Below are positions 12,141 to 23,041 of a stretch of DNA of 64,000 nucleotides, one piece after another. The translations under genes were made by a program, and so were the position numbers. The stretch covers positions 251,045 to 315,044 of the forward strand of contig VXBA01004193.1 of assembly GCA_013399895.1 (NCBI GenBank), read 5' to 3'. Source of the DNA: Serilophus lunatus (taxonomy: Eukaryota; Chordata; Aves; Passeriformes; Eurylaimidae). The notes beneath the pieces are model-generated. The model worked only from the letters and a program-made list of their open reading frames with translations, did not search any database and was not told the DNA's origin. Every line of letters begins with the position of its first letter. Position 1 is the stretch's first letter.

Positions 12141-12899
12141 CGAAGGGTTGGCACATAGAGGTGGTTTCCAGCAAGGAGACAAACAAAATAAAGAGGGCTT
12201 TTATAAAATCACCCAGACTTGAAATACAGGCAGGGCTCTGGATGCTCCAGCAGCTCTTTGGGAAGTTGTGCCTTCCTCAGGGGAACACTTCCACAGCCCT
12301 GGAACAGCAACACCCTGAGGAACACCCTGAGAAATGCCCCCCCAGCACCTCACCTGCACCTGGAAACGTCTCCTGGGCACCTTCCCACCACTTGTTTGAA
12401 CAAATTCCAGGCAAAGGGAGCAAAGGAACACTCCCCCTGCTCAGCTCCCAGCTGCAGTTACCCCCTGGCACTGGGCAGAGAACCTGCTCCATCCTCCTCC
12501 TCCTCCTTCCCACTCCTCCCAGGGGACCCACTTGCCTTCACTTGGGCCACCCCTAAAATCACATTTGGCTCTTAATGCCACCCGTGGCTCCTTGCACAAA
12601 CCCTCTGCCCCCACCGCCCCGGAATATTTGCACATTTTAAAGCGCTCGAAAAGCAACAAATGCTACAGCCTCCAAAGGCTTTTGGAACGAGCACATGCAA
12701 TTAGCCCTGCCTAACAAATCTGCTCCCCACCACAGCAGTAAACAAGTGGATATAAGCCAAACCCTGCTTCAGAGGCACCGAACATCACGGTCTGACCCCA
12801 GCCTGGCAGGTAACATCGCCCTGGGGCTGGTGTGGCATCCTGCAGGGACCCCTGCGCTGGGGCAGCCACCACGCCAGGGCTCCCACCCCTGCCCCACTG
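12141..12899. other. Non-coding stretch, nothing recognised
   Basis: C-rich sequence with overlapping chance ORFs in several frames, leading into the G-rich minisatellite. No repeat family is recognised. Confidence 0.45.
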
Positions 12900-13096
12900 G
12901 GAGATGCTGGAAGGCACTGGGAGGTGCTGGGAAGCGCTGGGAGGCACTGGGAGATGCTGAGAGACACTGGGAGGCGCTGGGAGGTGCTGGAAGGCACTGG
13001 GAGGTGCTGGGAGGTGTTTGAAGGTGCTGGGAGGCACTGGGAGGCGCTGGGAGGCGCTGGAGGCACTGGGAGGTGTGGGAGCCGCTGGGAGGTGCC
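12900..13096 (+). repeat. 10-bp G-rich minisatellite
   Basis: About twenty degenerate copies of a 10-base unit, GCTGGGAGGY, with variants such as GCACTGGGAG and GCTGGAAGGC. Almost every unit retains a GGG run, so G-runs recur every ten bases on the plus strand. Minus-strand ORFs of 160-190 codons cross it as proline/serine repeats and should not be taken as genes. Confidence 0.92.
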
Positions 13097-16000
13097 CCAG
13101 TCCCACGCAGAGCTGGTGCAGTGACAGCAAGGCTCTCCCACACACACAGAGCTGAGAGCTGCAGCTCCCAGCCCAAGCCCCAGCTCCAGTGAGTGATGAT
13201 GGAGCAGCTCTGAAACCCAGACAGGCTCCACACCTGAGACACCCCAGCAGCCAACCAGGCATGCTTCCATCACCCACGAGAAGTCAAAGCTGCTCAGCAG
13301 CCTCCCCACCCAGGGTCCTGCAGAGAGAGGGGACTCTCCTTGGCAGGTCACTCGTGGCACAGACAGAACATTAAACTCTGCATCTCATTTGGCCACAGGG
13401 GCTCTGGACAATCCCAGGCTGCCAGGGCAAGATGCTGTGGAAAGGGTTTGACCCATCTCCATGTGAGAAGAGCTCCCCAGGGCAGCAGCAAACCCTCAGG
13501 AACAGGAGATGATGTGTGGGGTGAGCACTGGGACTCAGCCCCCAGCCCCTTCCACTCTGAAACGAGGAGAGAAAATCGGATTTTTGCAGAAACTCTGTCC
13601 AACATCAGTTCTGCAAGAGCATCAGACCAAAACACTGGGCTGTAAAGAGGTTTAATGCTCATGATGAAAATCCATCTCTTCTTACGGCATCTTCCATGGG
13701 CCAGGAATAAAGACTGCCTTCATCCTGAAAAGGTCATGTTTGCATTTCTGGTAAACACAACACTTTGTTTTTTCCTCTCCCCCCAATATGCTCAAGCGAG
13801 TCACATCTGGCTGACTTGTCAAAAGACAGTGAAAGTTTGAGGAAATGGTGTTCCACAGATGTTACTGAACAAAAATAGCCTTGCCACAACTGATAACAAT
13901 TTTCCAGCTCAGTGGCCAAATATTCTGCTCCAAGGCATGCACTGCCAATCGAGATTCATTGCAGATGGCAACTCAAGCAACTTGTTTCTTGTCCTACAAA
14001 AACTTCTCTCTCCCACCATCTTCTGTCAGTGCAACATGAAATCACTCCAGGATTTCAAAATTCCTACTGTTCCACCACATAGCTGAGACCTCTCTTTCAC
14101 AAATACAAAAACCCTCACGTAATTTTCATCTTCCAAAACAACCATTTCCCAATCAGGTCCCTGTAACAAATGGTTGTTCTCCCACAAATCCATCCAGAGA
14201 AGAAAAGTGCAGATTTGGCATCTCGGAGCAGCATCTTTCCAAGCTGTGTCTTTTGCAGGGACACAGAGAAATAATCACATTAGAGTGTCAGCCAATAAAT
14301 ACTGGGAGAGCAAAGCACAGACAAAGCAATTCCTGCAGACTGTGCTCACATTGCTCCCCCAGTTATTGATAACAGCAGCACCCAACACCAACCACGTCAG
14401 GCTGCAAACATAAGAAAAAATTCTATAAAATGAATGCTGATATCCCATTGCCATCTAAGTTAAAACTCTGCAGAGGATAAAGAGACTTCAAAAGCTGGTG
14501 CATTTTCTGTTGAAAATTCTTTACATTCCATGACTAAATCACCAGAGGTATTTCCACCTCGGATTCTGCTGATGCTCCCAGGGCTGTGCTCACATGGCTC
14601 ACACTGTCAGCACAACCCCAGGCTGAACACTGTGTCATCCACGAGATAAAGTGTCCAAAAGGCAACTCACCAGGTCTTAAACAGCAAAGAGTGATGACCT
14701 CAATCCCCTTAGGAAGAATCTCCCCCTAAAATGCCTTCAAAAAGTGAGAAAAAGGGATTCTGCAGGAATCCATCACCTCTTAAGCAGCCAGCTGCACTCC
14801 TGCCTTCAGCTGCTCAGCATTTAGATGGATCCTGTGCTCTGACACGGGGCTGCACCACTCCAGCCCAGCCCCACCACACTGGGACCCACTGGGGCAGCAG
14901 AGCCAGCCCTGCCCCTGGGTCTGTGCTGCACTGGGGCTCCAGGGCTTCCCTCCTGGCACAGAGCTCAGAACTCTGCTATTAACCCAGTCCCCAGAAAAGC
15001 CAACTTTGATTCCCTCCCTGAATGGCACCACGGCCACCCAGCCAACTGGGAACTCCACAGAAGGGACTTTTGACTCAACATGACCCTTTCTGTTTGGTTC
15101 TCTGATTGCTGCTTAAATTCACAAGCCTGATGAACAGATGGAAAAGAAAATATTTGTTAAATCTTGCACAAGCATCAACTCAACTGAGGGATCCAAACAA
15201 GGTATTTTCCCCTCAGTGCTGCTGAGAGAAAACATAAAAGAATTAAAAAATCCCACAGCAGTTCCTTTCCTCCAGGGAGGGTGGGTATTTGATATTCTAA
15301 GTATTCCTACAGCAGAACTGTAGGGGAAAAAAGGAAAAGTGGCATTCTCAGGGGTGCTTTATGTGCTGTGGGGTGGAGGGAAACACTCTGCACTCCCATG
15401 TCTGGGTTCAGCCCATCCAGGCACATGAAATGGGGGGATGGAGCAGGAGCAGGACCTGCAGCAAGTCCTCAAGGCAAGGGAACCATCACAACCCTGCTGG
15501 GATCCTCTGTCCCCTGCCCCAGATGGACACCCAGCACCACCCAAGCCCCAGAGGGCTCCTGGGCAGCTGTCTGCAAGTGCCCAGAGCTGCAGAGGGGAGG
15601 GGGCAGGTCCCAGTACCAGGTCCCCTCATCCCCAGTGGGAGGCACAGGGACCCCGAGGGCAGAACATGCCAGAAATAAAAACATCTCCCAGAGAAAGTGC
15701 TGTAACATCCCCTATGCCTGTCACATCCCAATGTTCTCTGCAGAGACAGATGGTCCAGGCTTCTATTAGCAGTGAATAATGAGATGTGAAGTGGAAGGTG
15801 TGAGATGCTGCTTAACCTTGCTCGCCCCCTGCACCCTCAGTCCTGAACCACACAGTGCCTGGTATTTCTGTGCTGCAAACCACCCAGAAATACCAACAAA
15901 ATCACAAGTTTGCCAGGCACCCTTGCCTTTAAAAACAAGCTTGATCCTATTTTAGCCTTCCTTGAGTCTGGCAAAGCTGAACCATCTGCCATGGAACCAT

Positions 16001-16250
16001 GCTGGAGCCAGCCAGAAAGAAAAGGAGGCACCCAGTGAGCGCCCAAGCCTCACCAGCCACCTCCTCACCCCTCACCCCAAGTTATCCCTGTTGAGCAGGA
16101 CAAGGAACAGCCAGGGACACCTCACCAGAGGCTGGGGGATCAGCTGAAGCAGCGAGACACTGGCACACCCACCTCTCCTGGGTCCAGCACTGGTGGAACT
16201 GGGCAGTGAGGCAGCACCACGGGCTGGGAACCAGCCTGGCAAGAGCAGGA
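13097..16250. other. Non-coding interval without recognisable genes
   Basis: Mostly C- and A-rich single-copy-looking sequence. The part around 13650-14450 is somewhat AT-richer without a strong motif cluster. No exon, RNA gene or transposon is supported. The short inverted repeat at 15861-15894 is annotated separately. Confidence 0.45.
15861..15894. repeat. Perfect 10-bp inverted repeat (hairpin)
   Basis: GGTATTTCTG at 15861-15870 is exactly complementary to CAGAAATACC at 15885-15894, with a 14-base spacer. The stem could form in RNA or serve as a dyad protein-binding site. It is too short to be a microRNA precursor. Confidence 0.6.
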
Positions 16251-16962
16251 GCAACCAACCAGGCACAGCCAGGGACAACCAGGCACAGCCAGACACAACC
16301 AGCACAACCAGGCACAGCCAGACACAACCAGCACAACCAGGCACAGCCAGACACAACCAGCACAACCAGGCACAGCCAGACACAACCAGCACAACCAGGC
16401 ACAGCCAGACACAACCAGCACAACCAGGCACAGCCAGACACAACCAGCACAACCAGGCACAGCCAGACACAACCAGCACAACCAGGCACAGCCAGACACA
16501 ACCAGCACAACCAGGCACAGCCAGACACAACCAGCACAACCAGGCACAGCCAGACACAACCAGCACAACCAGGCACAGCCAGACACAACCAGCACAACCA
16601 GGCACAGCCAGACACAACCAGCACAACCAGGCACAGCCAGACACAACCAGCACAACCAGGCACAGCCAGACACAACCAGCACAACCAGGCACAGCCAGAC
16701 ACAACCAGCACAACCAGGCACAGCCAGACACAACCAGCACAACCAGGCACAGCCAGACACAACCAGGCACAGCCAGACACAACCAGGCACAGCCAGGGAC
16801 AACCAGGGACAGCCAGGGACAACCAGGGACAACCAGACACAACCAGACACAACCAGGGACAGCCAGACACAACCAGCACAACCAGGCACAGCCAGACACA
16901 ACCAGCACAGGCACAACCAGCACAACCAGACACAACCAGGAACAACCAGATACAACCAGTCT
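16251..16962 (+). repeat. 29-bp higher-order minisatellite, 16 perfect core copies
   Basis: The core, 16294-16757, is exactly sixteen copies of a 29-base unit made of three sub-units: CACAACCAG, CACAACCAGG and CACAGCCAGA. No mismatches were seen on reading. The flanks (16251-16293 and 16758-16962) contain the same roughly 10-base sub-units in irregular order, including GACAACCAGG variants. So a 10-base ancestral repeat was partly overtaken by a 29-base higher-order unit. Because 29 is not a multiple of three, the array is open in several frames on both strands and gives spurious ORFs of 250-350 codons with a 29-residue period. It has no recognisable coding role. Confidence 0.98.
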
Positions 16963-17145
16963 CTGATCTTCAGCTGGGCCAGTGCCCAGGCTGGTCACTG
17001 CAGGCTCTCTCAGAGACACAGCCTGTGTGGAAGGACTGAGCAAGCTGAGCTCAGCAGAAAGGGGGAGAGCCTTCCAACACCTGGGAGGCAGCTGTGAAGG
17101 ACAGCAAACCCCTGCCTGTGCCACGGGCCTGGCAGGCTGCAGCAG

Positions 17146-17370
17146 GTACAGCCCCAGCAGGTACAGCCATAGCAGGCACAGCCCCAGCAGGTACAGCCAT
17201 AGCAGGCACAGCCCCAGCAGGTACAGCCATAGCAGGTACAGCCATAGCAGGTACAGCCCCAGCAGGTACAGCTACAGCAGGTACAGCCCTAGCAGGCACA
17301 GCCCCAGCAGGCACAGCCATAGTAGGTACAGCCATAGCAGGTACAGCCATAGCAGGCACAGCCCCAGCAT
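17146..17370 (+). repeat. 15-bp minisatellite, 15 copies
   Basis: Exactly 225 bases, fifteen copies of a 15-base unit with two main variants: GTACAGCCATAGCAG and GCACAGCCCCAGCAG. The variants are interleaved. Since 15 is a multiple of three, it encodes 5-residue periodic peptides in open frames, which are artefacts. It lies less than 200 bases after the 29-bp array and shares its ACAGCC core, suggesting related origin or the same local mutational process. Confidence 0.96.
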
Positions 17371-17513
17371 GGGATGCTGATGCAGGGACAGAGGTGGAGC
17401 ACCAGCACACAGTGCTTGAGGCAGCCCCAGCTGTTTGAGAGGCTGCTGCTGACTGTCTGGTGGGGACAGGTGGGTGTGCTGGACCCCAGCCCAGAGACCA
17501 ACAGGCTCCATTA

Positions 17514-17645
17514 ACACAGAACAACCCAGAGTTAACAGGGCTGGAAAAGACCACAGAGATGATCAAGCCCAGCCCCTACCCAAGTTAACAACCTATCCAG
17601 CACCAGTCTGACATCTAAACCATCTATACCATGTCACTGAGTCCA
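17514..17645 (-). mobile_element. CR1-like LINE fragment, minus orientation
   Basis: Reads as a degenerate minus-orientation CR1 tail: 'GGGCTGGAAAAGACCACAG', then GATGATCAAG, then a short block ending in CTGACATCTAAACC. It is closest to the copy at 21744-21860, sharing GTTAACAACC and the CAGTCT..ACATCT block, so both belong to one subfamily. Only the 3' portion remains. Confidence 0.75.
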
Positions 17646-19604
17646 TCTTCCATCCACCCAGGTCTGCTCAGGGCTGGAGGCACTGGTGTTGGGCAGCCAG
17701 TGGATGACCCAGTGGATGCCCCTGCCAACCTCCAGCCCACCAGGTCACTGTCACTGAGCCCCAACAGGCTCTGGCAAAGCCCTGAGGGGAGCAGAGCAGC
17801 TGAGCCCCCCCTGGGCACAGACACCAGGGTGGGAGCACACGTGTCCCACCCTGCATTTGGCAACCCCAGCCCCCCCCAGCACCAGCCCTTACAGCAGAGC
17901 CACAAAGCTCTTGGGAAGAGTCATCCAAAGCTATTTAAAACACTTTGTTCCAATCAATGGGCTATTTCACACCAAAGTGTGTTCCCCAGAGCTGCCTGTG
18001 CCTCGGGAACCCTTTTTAGCAATTTGTAGGCAAAAATCTGGCAACATGACACGTTCACCTGGGGAATGCACGTGATGTGTAACTCAGATAAACAGACAGA
18101 GCAGCTATTCCCCATCCCTGCAGCACCTCTGGTACTGCACGACTTGGCTAACACTCTCCAAGGTTCACTGCCTGCACGGGGGGGGGGAAGGTCAGAGCAG
18201 CCACGTGGGACCTGGTGCTTCATCCTGGAGGTGGACAGAGGACTCAGCAGCACTTCTGGGATCACCAGGCAGGGGAACAGGGCTGTAAATAACCCAAGTT
18301 GCCTTCCAAATCCACTAATGATGCTGCTGCCCTTTCTGTCTGTGTCTCAGTGACAGTAATCCACAGGGTTTGTCCTGTCTCTATTAAGAAGTGGTGGTTT
18401 ACAGGAGCAAATGGAATTCCCACAGGAGACCAAAGGATTACCTTGATTGCATTAGAACACTGACACTGGTAAGAAGCCACACAGAGATGTGCTCCTGAGA
18501 GAGCCCTTCATCCCAGGAACTTTTTCTATTGGACAATTATTCACAACAAAATTGAATACAGAATGAGGAGCCTACCTCAGATAACACTGTTATAATAATT
18601 ACACTATTAAAATCACCATGTTGTGTTTCCTTCCCAAATTAGGTTAGATATAAATCTGATGCCAACAAAAAGACCAAGTGGAACTCCACACTGAAAGCAG
18701 CTGGTGGTGGGGATGACCCTGCACCCCAAATTCTGACAAAGCTGAGACAGTGGAACAAGCAAATCTTGAAGGGCTCTTGTCTAAACACATACACAAACAT
18801 GACATATATATATATATTATATATATGTATATATGTATGCAAGCACATGGTGATTTGAGCAGTGAAGGGCCCCAGCAACTACAGCAAATCCTTTCTTCAG
18901 GGCACATAAAACCCTCTTGCAGGAGCAAGTGTTTTAAATCCAATTTGCCACAACAAACAAAGGCATGAAATGCTGTGCTGCCCTCCCACAGGCATTTACA
19001 CTCCTCGTTGTTAATGTGAGAAGGGAAATCTCATTTCTCCCGGGCAGGGGAAATGGGCTCGTGGTCTGGGGTGTTGTGCCAGGACACCTCCCCAAAGCTG
19101 CAGCCAGTATTGGCAGGGCTGGGAGCCTCATGGGATCAGAAGCAAACATTAATCCAGTGTAAGAAAGTCCTGGAAGTTCATCTGAAGGGAATCAATAACT
19201 TAACATGGGACTTAGTATGAGAATGCCAACAAAAAACAGGCTTTTCCTCCTGCAGCATCTCCACCAACATGCTGCTGCAAAAATTCCAATTCCAAGCAGC
19301 CTGACATTTCAGACTGAGATGTTAAGATCCAACTTATCCTTTTCAAAGCCTTGCCAAGGCTCTTCCCCCACCTGCCCTGTGCCTGAGCCCCTCCCCACAA
19401 CGCTGCTCATGATCCAAGCAGATAATTCCTGTCTTGAACCTGGACTCCAGTGGAAACTCAATTAACTTCTCAGGGCCTCCAGTGGAGCGAAGGTTGTGAG
19501 AGTCCCTGAGATATCAGAAGGGATCTCACACTCCTTGGCCCACCAGAACCCCCCTGGCTGCAGGATCCGAGGCTCCCCCCCAACACTGAGCTGCTGTTTG
19601 GACA
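17646..19604. other. Non-coding interval without recognisable genes
   Basis: Contains a G-run at 18179-18187 and the TA-rich microsatellite at 18803-18839. From about 18500 to 18660 it is AT-richer. No exon or transposon signature is seen. Confidence 0.45.
18803..18839. repeat. Imperfect (TA)n microsatellite
   Basis: About 37 bases of alternating TA interrupted by TT and TG steps. The sequence is nearly self-complementary and may melt easily. Confidence 0.9.
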
Positions 19605-19895
19605 ATAGCTTTTTTTCACGAGACATTTGTCATTAACAAACTTTAGACAAGGTTAATGAAAGTTCTGTCACTTTAATGTCTCGCCTGCTTTAAATTACAG
19701 ATGTCACCTGCCATGACTAAAGAAAGGGCACTGAGCAGCAATACCATAAACTATCATCTCCAGGGACACACAGGTAATTGCATAGCTCATTAAAAAACTG
19801 TTTTAATTATTAATTGACCGTGTCAGAGTTGTCCTTTGAAGTCAGTTTTAATTTTTTTTCCTTGCAAGCATGATGATTCCAAGCTGACCTACACA
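19605..19895. promoter_or_regulatory. AT-rich island with clustered TAATTA motifs
   Basis: Repeat-free AT-rich segment containing CATTAACAAAC near 19632, AAATTACAGATG near 19693, GTAATTGCATAG near 19774 and TTTTAATTATTAATTGAC near 19802. The spacing of many homeodomain-type cores in under 300 bases is typical of conserved enhancers. No ORF of note crosses it. Function is inferred from composition alone. Confidence 0.3.
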
Positions 19896-21743
19896 ACTTT
19901 CTCTTGCCACCTCCAGGAACTGGAGGGAAGGTTTGGGACCTGCCTCACACAGTGTGGTGGCCATGGCTGGGCAGCATGAGTGTGGAACACGCTCAAACAC
20001 ACCCAAATCACGTGAGGAATGGTGTGAATGAAGTGAAAAAGCGTCTTAAACATTGGCTGGACACCCAGCTTGGAGGAGGAAGAAGAAAACTCTGGATGGC
20101 TGACAAGCCACAGACACAACAAAAAATGCACTGTAGGGTTTTAGCTGGTTCCTACAGCTACAACATCACCCAAGTCACCTTCTCCTGAGGCTCCCAAGCT
20201 GGGGGGCTGCACTCTCAGGTCTCCTCCACCTCAGTGACTGCAGCTTGTGCAGCAACAGTGCCCAAAAACAGGCTGGAAAAACAACACTGGAAATCCACAC
20301 AGCTGGATCCAAACCTGTGCTGGAAAGACATCAGCCTGGCATTGCCACCTTGGGACACCCTCCCAGCCCAAAGCATCCAGGGAAGGTGTGCAGGAGCACA
20401 GAGGGGCACCTGGCTCAGGGGTCAGGCAAAGCTACAGGGACATCGAACACAAACCACCTCCTCTGGGGGAAAAACAGCTGCACAAACCCTGCCCAAAATA
20501 CACAAAGACAGCAAGACACAGAGCCCAGGTATCCTGCAGACAAATTCCAGAAGGGGAGGAATCCCAGGTGGGTGCGTGTGTGGGTTGGGGTTGTTTCAGT
20601 TTCTGTGTCGTATTTTGTTAAACAGCCAAGTGAAAAAGCCCCAGAGAAAGCAGAATGAGCTCACAAGTCTCAGCAACCTACTGGGGCCTCTTGTTCCACA
20701 GCCCCTGAGCTGATAAGAGGTGTTTATACTGCAGGGAGCACTCCAGCACAACACCCTGTGCACGGAACCCATGGGATGAATCACAGCCACACCAGCTTTT
20801 ACCCCTTCCCTGCACCTTAACTGAGTCCTGGTCCCACCCAGCATTCAGTCCTGGGCTGTTACCTGGCTCTTTGTGCCTGACAAAACTGTGGACAGAACAG
20901 CTGAAGGCAGAGCAACAAGAACCTGGGAAGAAAAAATCCCTTACTTTCCATTAAACGAATCACAACTGAGAACAAAACCATGTTAAGTCTTCCCTGCACT
21001 GCAACTCCCCTCCAAGGGGGGCAGGGGCAGAGTTTTTTGGGGATGGCAGCTCCAGCCCAGCAGCTCTGGGGGTTGATTTTGCAGGTTGGGCACACGAGGG
21101 GCACAGTGAGGACACACAGCCCCTGCTCCATGTCCTGACAGGGAAATGCCACTCGAGCCAGGACTTTCTCTTCTCTGAATCACAGCAACACCAGGGACTG
21201 CAGAAGCAGGTAGAGATCAAAGCAGAGGCATCATACAGTTCCTTAATTGCCAGGTGCCAGACTGGGAGGTAAAGAACAAAGTGTGAGCTCCTGCAGTTAT
21301 GGCAGGATAAGGAAACATCTCAGCAGTGAGCCCCAGGTACCTGCACACCTCAAGGAGCACTGCAGGGAGGGGGTCACAGTGGCAGTGCTTGCCAGTCCCA
21401 CTGCCCTGAGCCTCATACTGAGGCAGGCCATACAATTTGCTGTTAATATTTGTCTTGGGCACTGATTAATGCTACCAGGAAGCCCTGCAACACAACCACC
21501 TGCCCTGCACTGGCCTTTCCAAGCACTTCCTTTACACACTGGTGATAACTCATTTATTTCTTTTGATGCTTTCTGGGCACAGCCAGCAAATCCACCTTCC
21601 CCCTCCTCAGGAATGACACCCTGTGAGCCAACACTGAGGTTACCAAAGGGTTTGGTCAGGTTTTTCCCTCTGCAGGTTCTGTGTAAGGCAGGGAATGCCA
21701 ACAGCACCTCCCAGTCACCACTCACACACCCAGAATTACACAC
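19896..21743. other. Non-coding interval without recognisable genes
   Basis: C- and A-rich sequence. Several overlapping plus-strand ORFs of 124-159 codons near 20234-20713 exist in all three frames, which argues for stop-poor composition and not coding. No recognised domain. Confidence 0.45.
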
Positions 21744-21860
21744 ACAGAATTAGTAAGGTTGGAAAAGACCATGGAGATCATCAAGTCCAACCTTTACCTG
21801 GGTTAACAACCCGTCCAAGAGCAGTCTAACATCTGTACCACCTAATACTCACCCAAAGCC
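21744..21860 (-). mobile_element. CR1-like LINE fragment, minus orientation
   Basis: Begins with CAGAATTAGTAAGG, continues GTTGGAAAAGACCATGG and GATCATCAAGTCCAACC, then TTACCTGGGTTAACAACC. This is the standard reverse complement of a CR1 3' end. It is truncated after about 120 bases. Same subfamily as the copy at 17514-17645. Confidence 0.85.
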
Positions 21861-22852
21861 ACCAGCAGAGGAGCAGCTCCCAGCCACACAGCCAAACCCA
21901 AATCCCAAATGGTACCAGCATCAGCTCAGGATGCCATCCCTGCTCTGAAACTCTCCCATCCACACCAAGGCTGTGCAGCAGAACAAAGCCACCACCTGAA
22001 GGGAGTCACAGGGACATCCTGATGAAGCACAAATGGGATGTGAATGGGAGGGTTTGATGAGAACTGTGTTTTTAGTGTACAACTCCATAAATCCCCACCC
22101 CACTGCCTTACCAGCTGCCTTCCTACCAAGCTCCTGCTCAAGCTATTTGCCAAGGTAATTGAATCCTTCTCTCAGATTCTTTATATTCTGCTCTGGTTTG
22201 GGGACAATGCTGCTGAAATACGTTTACCATCCATCTTTCTTAACGTGTTTAATCTAAATAGAAGACTCAAACCCCAGATTGTGTGGGTGATGGATAGCTC
22301 ACCTCCTTCCACCAGCATGCCTTAAATGCCTCCTGCTATATTGCTCCCAGAAACCTCACAGAAAACCTGCATTCACAGGGACTTGAGCTTCTCCTGCCCA
22401 GGGAGTGATCATATATTCTTATTACAGTGGAGTACCATTAAAAATTGATAAGGTTCAAGGAGCTGCCACATGTAAGACAGAGATATGTGAACACACTTAA
22501 CAGACCCCCAGTGCCACATGAGACTGTCACCAATTCCAGGCTGCAGAACTCAACCCATCTCTCCCTCAGGCCCTCCCCCCCCCAGCTCCTGGCAGTGCTG
22601 CTCATCAGAGGGAAACCCCTCCAGCAGCTCCCCAGCATCCCCCCAGGTATGCTGGGCTGCCTGCAGAGGGGGAAAACACAAACCCAAGGAGAAAAGCTGC
22701 CTCTGCTTGCTCCTCAGACCATGCAAGCACACACATCCCTCCCACACCTGCCTCATCCCAAAACACCACGTGAAGCCCCAAGAAATTCCTAAAAAGCTTG
22801 GAGTTAGAAAAAGCAGTCATTGTGTTTTTACTGTCTGCACTCTGAATAGAGA
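21861..22852. other. Non-coding stretch, nothing recognised
   Basis: About 1 kb without repeats or convincing exons. The part from about 22130 to 22270 is AT-richer. Short ORFs have no recognised content. Confidence 0.45.
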
Positions 22853-23041
22853 ACTGTGAGGGTGGGGAGGCCCTGGGATGGGTTTCCCGGGGAAGCTGTG
22901 GCTGCCCCATCCCTGGGAGTGTCCAAGGGCAGGTTGGAGCCCCCTGGGACAGTGGGAGGTGTCCCTGCCCAGGGCAGGGGGTGGGAATGCATCAGCTTTA
23001 AGGTCCCTTGTGACCCAACCCATCCTGGGATCCTGTGATTT
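22853..23041 (+). mobile_element. CR1 LINE 3' fragment
   Basis: A roughly 190-base CR1 3' end in plus orientation: GTGAGGGTGGGGAGGCCCTG, then GGGCAGGTTGGAG, GGGAGGTGTCCCTGCCC, and a terminal block GTGACCCAACCCATCCTGGG. It is followed by a TCCTGTGATT tail. Closely similar to the copy at 2229-2406. Confidence 0.92.

Noticed and set aside
12711..13360. Three overlapping minus-strand ORFs of 161-191 codons
   Set aside because: Serine/proline/glutamine runs come from the G-rich 10-bp minisatellite. All three frames are open at once.
15818..15840. CTCF-like core on the minus strand (AGGGGGCGAG)
   Set aside because: The right half matches but the first CCA positions of the consensus do not, so it is too weak to annotate.
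16072..17124. 350-codon minus-strand and 257-287-codon overlapping ORFs
   Set aside because: They are translations of the 29-bp minisatellite in several frames on both strands. The periodic peptides arise from the repeat, not from selection for protein.
17051..17566. 171-codon minus-strand and 114-132-codon plus-strand repetitive proteins
   Set aside because: They run through the 15-bp minisatellite, whose period is a multiple of three. No conserved sequence lies outside the repeat.
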